From assembly GCA_016290885.1 (NCBI GenBank), contig JAEEVN010000001.1:152481-216480 (forward strand): a DNA stretch of 64,000 nt, read 5' to 3'. The stretch is from Caryophanales bacterium (GTDB lineage: Bacteria > Bacillota_I > Bacilli_A > RF39 > UBA660). This document shows positions 59,694-64,000 of the stretch, piece by piece. The notes beneath the pieces were generated by a model, which ran no database searches, had not been told where the DNA came from, and saw nothing but the letters and a program-made list of their open reading frames with translations. The position numbers and the translations under genes are program-made. How positions within the stretch are numbered: the first letter of the stretch is position 1; each line of letters begins with the position of its first letter.

Positions 59694-60296
59694 ATGTCAA
59701 GATATACTGGATCAGCTTATAAGAAATCAAGAAGAGTTGGTTTTTCAACACTTGAAAATGGTAAAGATTTAGCTAAAAGACCTTATAGACCAGGACAACA
59801 TGGTCAAGATAGAAAAGCTAAACCATCTAACTATGCAGAACAATTAAATGAAAAACAAAAAGTTAAATTCACTTATGGTTTAACTGAAAAACAATTCCAC
59901 CAATTATTCTTAAAGGCTGGAAAACTTGAAGGTATTCATGGTGAAAACTTCTTAAAACTTCTTGAAAGTAGATTAGATAATGTTGCATATAGAATGGGAT
60001 TATCTAAAACTAGAAGAGGAGCTAGACAAGTTGTTAACCATGGTCATTTATTAGTAAATGGTAAAAAAGTTAATATACCTTCATATCTAGTTCAACCTGG
60101 TGATGTAATTTCTGTTAAAGAAGCATCAAAAGAACATAAAGCTATTAAAGAAAGTTTAGAAGCTATTAATTCTACAGTTGCTTATGTTAATTTTGATAAA
60201 GCTAAAATGGAAGGAACTTTCGTAAGATATCCTGAAAGAAGCGAATTAAGTGCAGAAATTAATGAACCTCTTATCGTTGAATATTATAGTAGATAA
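59694..60296 (+). CDS. rpsD: 30S ribosomal protein S4
   Basis: A 200-aa S4, primary 16S rRNA binder and, in Bacillota, a translational repressor of its own gene. YTGSAYKKSRRVGF at the N-terminus, RPYRPGQHGQ, then the S4 RNA-binding domain with ESRLDNVAYRMGLSKTRRGARQVVNHGHLLVNGKKV in part. I chose the ATG at 59694 (GGAGG 8 bases upstream) rather than 59688 (2 bases). It is a stand-alone plus-strand gene as in Bacillus. Confidence 0.97.
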   Translation: MSRYTGSAYKKSRRVGFSTLENGKDLAKRPYRPGQHGQDRKAKPSNYAEQLNEKQKVKFTYGLTEKQFHQLFLKAGKLEGIHGENFLKLLESRLDNVAYRMGLSKTRRGARQVVNHGHLLVNGKKVNIPSYLVQPGDVISVKEASKEHKAIKESLEAINSTVAYVNFDKAKMEGTFVRYPERSELSAEINEPLIVEYYSR

Positions 60297-60326
60297 TAAA
60301 AAGAACTCAATTGAGTTCTTTTTTTA
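60297..60326. terminator. Bidirectional terminator between rpsD and the nucleotidyltransferase gene
   Basis: Stem AAAGAACTCAATTGAGTTCTTT with T-tracts on both strands; converging genes. Confidence 0.85.
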
Positions 60327-61214
60327 ATTCCATAATTTATTTGGGTATTCTCCATCTTCAATCAATTTATTGATAGCATCTTTAACACCATCAAGATCTT
60401 CCCTATAAGTAACTCCATACCAAGAGGCATTTGTATTTAATACTTTTATCTTCTTACCTTCCTCTATTGCCTTTTCCATTTCTGTAGGTATCAAAAATTC
60501 ACATGATTCTAAGTTATTTTCATTTTCTTTAAAGAATTCATTCATTCTTCTTTCAAGAAATGGAAATATAGATAAATCAAAAGTCAACATATTCATAGAA
60601 ACATAATCATCTTTTTGAACTTCATATTCCTTCCCTGTTCCTAATGATTTAGCAATTATTTTATCTCCTTGATATTCTAATTTACTTTCATCAATTGAAA
60701 GTAAATTGCCATCTTTTTCTTTTATAACTCCTCTTTTAACTGAACCATTTTTAGTCATTGTATTATCTGCAAGATAGCCAATAGTAGAATACTTGTCTTC
60801 ATTATTACTTTGAAGAAAATCTCTTGCTACAAAATATGATTCTCTACCATAGAAATCATCTGCATTAATAACTAGAAATGGTCCTGTTATTTTATCTTTT
60901 GCTTCATATATGGCTTGTGCAGTTCCCCATGGTTTAACTCTTTCTTCTGGAATTTTAACAAATGATGGAATATCTTCCATTTTTTGGAATACATATTCTA
61001 CATCCATATGTGGTTCTACTCTTTTACCAATAGTTTCTTTAAATACTTCATAGTTTTCTTCTTTTATGATAAATACTACTTTATCAAATCCTGCTTTTTT
61101 AGCGTCATATACTGAGTAATCAATAATAAATTCCCCATTTGGACCGACTGGTTCAATTTGTTTTAAACCACCAAATCTACTGCCCATTCCTGCAGCCATA
61201 ATTAATAATTCCAT
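60324..61214 (-). CDS. Sugar-nucleotidyltransferase family protein
   Basis: A 296-aa NTP-transferase fold. N-terminal IMAAGMGSRFGGLKQIEPVGP is the nucleotide and sugar-phosphate binding loop; VINADDFYGRES holds the metal-binding Asp; KPWGTAQAIYEA is the family segment. It should join a sugar-1-phosphate to a nucleotide in cytosol for wall or capsule glycans; UTP-glucose-type relatives are closest by pattern, but the exact sugar is unknown. The start overlaps the pcrA stop (TAATG), so the two are co-translated. Confidence 0.85.
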   Translation of the reverse strand: MELLIMAAGMGSRFGGLKQIEPVGPNGEFIIDYSVYDAKKAGFDKVVFIIKEENYEVFKETIGKRVEPHMDVEYVFQKMEDIPSFVKIPEERVKPWGTAQAIYEAKDKITGPFLVINADDFYGRESYFVARDFLQSNNEDKYSTIGYLADNTMTKNGSVKRGVIKEKDGNLLSIDESKLEYQGDKIIAKSLGTGKEYEVQKDDYVSMNMLTFDLSIFPFLERRMNEFFKENENNLESCEFLIPTEMEKAIEEGKKIKVLNTNASWYGVTYREDLDGVKDAINKLIEDGEYPNKLWN

Positions 61215-63304
61215 TAAATCCCTACTTTCTTTATAGCTTTATGATTCTTTAATAGTTTTTTAACTCCTGCTTTAGAAAAAGCGATTGTAGCTATAGAACC
61301 ATCTATATCCATAACAACACCTTTTCCATATTTATCATGTTCTATTAAATCTCCAGCTTTTATATCATTATCTACTATCATATCTTCTCTATTTATCTTT
61401 TTAGAGAATATTGGTTCTTTCTTTTCTTGATCAAGTAAATCATCTCCTATTTCAGCGATAAATCTACTTGGTACATTTGATGAAATCTTACCATAAAGAA
61501 GTCTACTTCTTGCATTGATTATATATAATTTCTTTCTTGCTCTTGTTATTGCAACATAACATAGTCTTCTTTCTTCTTCTAATTCATCAGCAGAATTCAT
61601 TGAGTTTAGATGTGGAAATAATCCTTCTTCTACTCCAATCACAAATACATAATCAAATTCTAGTCCTTTAACTGCATGCATAGTCATTAAAGTAACTTTA
61701 TCATTACCATCTTCTTGTTTTTCTGATGCATCAGTTACTAGACTTATTTCATCTAAGAAATCTCCAAGAGATGCTATTCCATCTACTTCCTCAACTGTTC
61801 TAGTAATAGATTTAAATTCTTCTAAGTTCTCTAATCTTATATCTGCTTCTAGAGTCTTTTCACTTTTTAATGATTCTCTAATACCAGTCTTATCAAGTAC
61901 TAAATCTACAAATTCAGTTAAAGACATCTTTTCAGATTCTTTTTTTAATTCTTCAATTATATTTTTAAATTCTAATTCTTTACCAGATTCAATAGCATCA
62001 TATAAAGAACAATTATTTTGATTAGATACCATTGTTAATTCTTCAATTGTTTTAGTACCTATTCCTCTTTTTGGATAATTAATTACTCTAAGTAATGATA
62101 CATCATCTTTTTCATTGTGGATAAGTTTTAAATAACTAAGTAAGTCTTTAATTTCTTTTCTTTGATAGAATGCAAATGAACCCACTATTCTATAAGAAAT
62201 ATTATTTTCTAAGAATGCATCTTCTATACCTCTACTTTGTGCATTAGCTCTATATAAAACACATATATCATTAGGATTAACACCTTCATCAAGTAATTTT
62301 TTTATTTCTTTTATGACATAGAAAGATTCATCTTTTTCATCAAATGCTTTATAGTAAGTAATCTTATTACCATCTTCATTTTCTGTCCAAAGATTTTTTT
62401 CTTTCCTTAGTTTATTATTCTTAATAACATTATTAGCTGCTTTTAATATAGTTTTAGTAGATCTATAGTTTTCATCTAGTATAACTACTTTAGCATCTTC
62501 ATAATCTTTTTCAAAATTAAGAATATTCTTATAGTCTGCACCTCTCCAAGTAAATATAGCTTGATCATTATCACCCACTACAGTAATATTTTTATATTTA
62601 GCACTAATTAATTTACTTAATATATATTGAGGTTTATTTGTATCTTGATATTCATCTATAAATACATATTTATATTGTTCTTGATATTTTTGTAATACTT
62701 CTTTATGTTCATTAAATAATTTTAATGGAAGAATTAATAAATCATCAAAATCAATTGCATTACTTCTTTGTAATTCTTTTTCATATTCTTCATATACTTT
62801 TAATACTACTTCATCATAATCGTTATATACAAATTTTTTAAAGTCTTCTACTCCGACCATTTCATTCTTATTAGAAGAAATAGATGATTTAATTGCTCTA
62901 TAATTATATTTAGAAGAATCTATATCATAATCTTTCATTATCTTTTTAATAACAGTTTCTGAATCAGATGCATCAAGTATAGTGAAATTAGATTCATAAC
63001 CAAGTAAATCATAATTTTCTTTTAATATCTTTAACCCAAATGAATGGAATGTAGATATTTGTATTAAAAAAGCTTCTCTACCTATTAATGAAAATATTCT
63101 ATCTTTCATTTCTTTAGCAGCTTTATTTGTAAAAGTAATTGCTAATATATTTTTAGGTGATATATCTCTTTCTTCTAGTAAATATGCTACTTTAGTTGTT
63201 AATACTTTTGTCTTACCAGAACCTGCTCCTGCTAGAACTAACATTGGTCCATCTAAGGTTTTAATTGCGTCAAGTTGTCTATTATTTAGTCCTTCTAAAT
63301 TCAC
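61214..63304 (-). CDS. pcrA: UvrD/PcrA-type ATP-dependent DNA helicase
   Basis: A 696-aa SF1A helicase. Q motif LNNRQLDAI, motif I LVLAGAGSGKTKVL, II FIDEYQDTNKPQYIL, III VGDNDQAIFTWRGA, IV LDENYRSTKTIL, V TMHAVKGLEFDYVFVIG and VI LCYVAITRARKKLYII are all present. C-terminal region with GDLIEHDKYGKGVV. Roles in repair and in clearing RecA. The GTG at 63304 (GGTGAT five bases upstream) is preferred over an in-frame TTG at 63316. Confidence 0.95.
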   Translation of the reverse strand: MNLEGLNNRQLDAIKTLDGPMLVLAGAGSGKTKVLTTKVAYLLEERDISPKNILAITFTNKAAKEMKDRIFSLIGREAFLIQISTFHSFGLKILKENYDLLGYESNFTILDASDSETVIKKIMKDYDIDSSKYNYRAIKSSISSNKNEMVGVEDFKKFVYNDYDEVVLKVYEEYEKELQRSNAIDFDDLLILPLKLFNEHKEVLQKYQEQYKYVFIDEYQDTNKPQYILSKLISAKYKNITVVGDNDQAIFTWRGADYKNILNFEKDYEDAKVVILDENYRSTKTILKAANNVIKNNKLRKEKNLWTENEDGNKITYYKAFDEKDESFYVIKEIKKLLDEGVNPNDICVLYRANAQSRGIEDAFLENNISYRIVGSFAFYQRKEIKDLLSYLKLIHNEKDDVSLLRVINYPKRGIGTKTIEELTMVSNQNNCSLYDAIESGKELEFKNIIEELKKESEKMSLTEFVDLVLDKTGIRESLKSEKTLEADIRLENLEEFKSITRTVEEVDGIASLGDFLDEISLVTDASEKQEDGNDKVTLMTMHAVKGLEFDYVFVIGVEEGLFPHLNSMNSADELEEERRLCYVAITRARKKLYIINARSRLLYGKISSNVPSRFIAEIGDDLLDQEKKEPIFSKKINREDMIVDNDIKAGDLIEHDKYGKGVVMDIDGSIATIAFSKAGVKKLLKNHKAIKKVGI

Positions 63305-63372
63305 TTTAATCACCAATTATATTGTATCATATTTAAGTATCTTTTCATATAATACTTTGAAAGGAAAGTGTT

Positions 63373-64000
63373 ATGAAAAAGATAATTTTTGGAATAGTTT
63401 TACTATTTATTATTGTAGGTACAATAATATTTATAATTACAAAAAATAGTAAACCAGATGTTAAGGATAACAAAGTAAAAGTTGCAGAAGTTGCCCACAG
63501 TATTTTTTATGCTCCTCAGTATATCGCAGATAAAAAAGGATTCTTTAAAGAAGAAGGATTAGAGGTTGAATTTATATTAACTCCAGGAGCAGATAAAGTT
63601 ACATCTGCAGTATTATCAAAAGATGTAGATATTGGTTTTTGTGGATCAGAAGCATCTATATATGTATATAAGAATAATAAAAAAGATTATATAGTTAACT
63701 TTGCTTCTTTAACTAATAAGGATGGTTCATTTATAGTATCTAGAGAAAAAATAGATAATTTTACTTTAAATGATTTAAAAGGTAAATATATCATCGGAGG
63801 AAGAAAAGGTGGTATGCCTGAGATGACTCTAGAATATACTTTAAAACAAAATGGTATTAATCTAGATGAAGTAACTATTGATACTTCAGTTGAATTTGCT
63901 AATATGGCATCCGTATTTATGTCTGGTACTGGAGACTTTGTTACTTTATTTGAACCAAGTGCTACTAAACTAGAAAATGAAGGTAAAGGCTATGTAGTAG
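63373..64000 (+). CDS. ABC transporter substrate-binding protein, SsuA/ThiY (NMT1-like), truncated by window end
   Basis: The first 209 codons are visible; the gene runs off the right edge. N-terminal membrane segment IIFGIVLLFIIVGTIIFII with no lipobox Cys, then a NMT1/SsuA-like domain (HSIFYAPQYIADKKGFFKEEGLEVEF, GADKVTSAVLSKDVDIGFCG, GGRKGGMPEMTLEYTLKQNGI). Such proteins bind taurine, aliphatic sulfonates, nitrate or thiamine precursors; the ligand cannot be read. AAAGGAAAG precedes the ATG. It is divergent from pcrA. Permease and ATPase genes are expected further right. Confidence 0.88.
   Translation, partial: MKKIIFGIVLLFIIVGTIIFIITKNSKPDVKDNKVKVAEVAHSIFYAPQYIADKKGFFKEEGLEVEFILTPGADKVTSAVLSKDVDIGFCGSEASIYVYKNNKKDYIVNFASLTNKDGSFIVSREKIDNFTLNDLKGKYIIGGRKGGMPEMTLEYTLKQNGINLDEVTIDTSVEFANMASVFMSGTGDFVTLFEPSATKLENEGKGYVV

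Overview
The window is strongly AT-rich bacterial chromosome and uses the standard code (TGA acts as a stop, for example at the end of rbgA). It reads as a low-GC Gram-positive in the Bacillota/Mycoplasmatota area. The markers are EzrA, RbgA, an RNase J protein, YlbF-family and LemA/DUF2207 proteins, a T-box ahead of serS, and a 6S RNA gene between aspS and tcdA as I recall for Bacillus. A wall-active GH25 lysozyme, EzrA and a TagGH-like ABC exporter point to a walled cell. A small-genome, gut-type uncultured Bacilli (RF39-like) is my inference, not something the sequence proves. No prophage, insertion sequence, CRISPR array or rRNA gene was seen.

Layout. Nearly everything is on the minus strand; the exceptions are a GH25 lysozyme, rpsD and a truncated substrate-binding protein at the right edge. 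0-4.4 kb: two tandem paralogous membrane-anchored surface proteins and a Cys-rich protein. 4.5-6.8 kb: a serine T-box operon (GNAT, DUF1653, serS). 6.8-15.7 kb: a very tight run of small hydrolase-type genes (SGNH-like, HAD, SDR, nucleotidase, deaminase, HAD, Nudix) leading into rbgA, rnhB and topA. 15.8-21.9 kb: rplS-lepB and the YgjP-rlmB-rimM-trmD-trpS-glycosyltransferase operon. 21.9-27.3 kb: an orphan gene and parE-parC (topoisomerase IV). 27.3-32.4 kb: wzm/wzt exporter, GtrA and small or envelope proteins. 32.4-35.8 kb: ftsK and mnmA. 35.9-45.4 kb: an accessory block of mostly unrecognised genes, including an HTH-CYTH fusion and two small tandem paralogs. 45.5-48.7 kb: tRNA-Met, mscL, GH25, tcdA, 6S RNA. 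48.7-51.8 kb: hisS-nth-aspS. 51.9-59.4 kb: lemA-DUF2207-ylbF, an RNase J-like protein lacking metal ligands, a transglutaminase-like protein and ezrA. 59.5-64 kb: rpsD with a structured leader, a nucleotidyltransferase, pcrA/uvrD and the partial substrate-binding protein.

How it works together. Most of the window is translation, ribosome assembly, DNA topology and envelope housekeeping. Transcription units are very compact: in at least a dozen places the T-tract of one terminator runs directly into an extended -10 promoter (T-A/T-T-G-N-TATAAT type) for the next gene, with little or no -35. The least explained material is the 35.9-45.4 kb block and a set of enzymes with altered catalytic residues (SDR, Nudix, RNase J). 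The most distinctive single protein is an XRE-type DNA-binding domain fused to an apparently intact CYTH triphosphate-binding domain.
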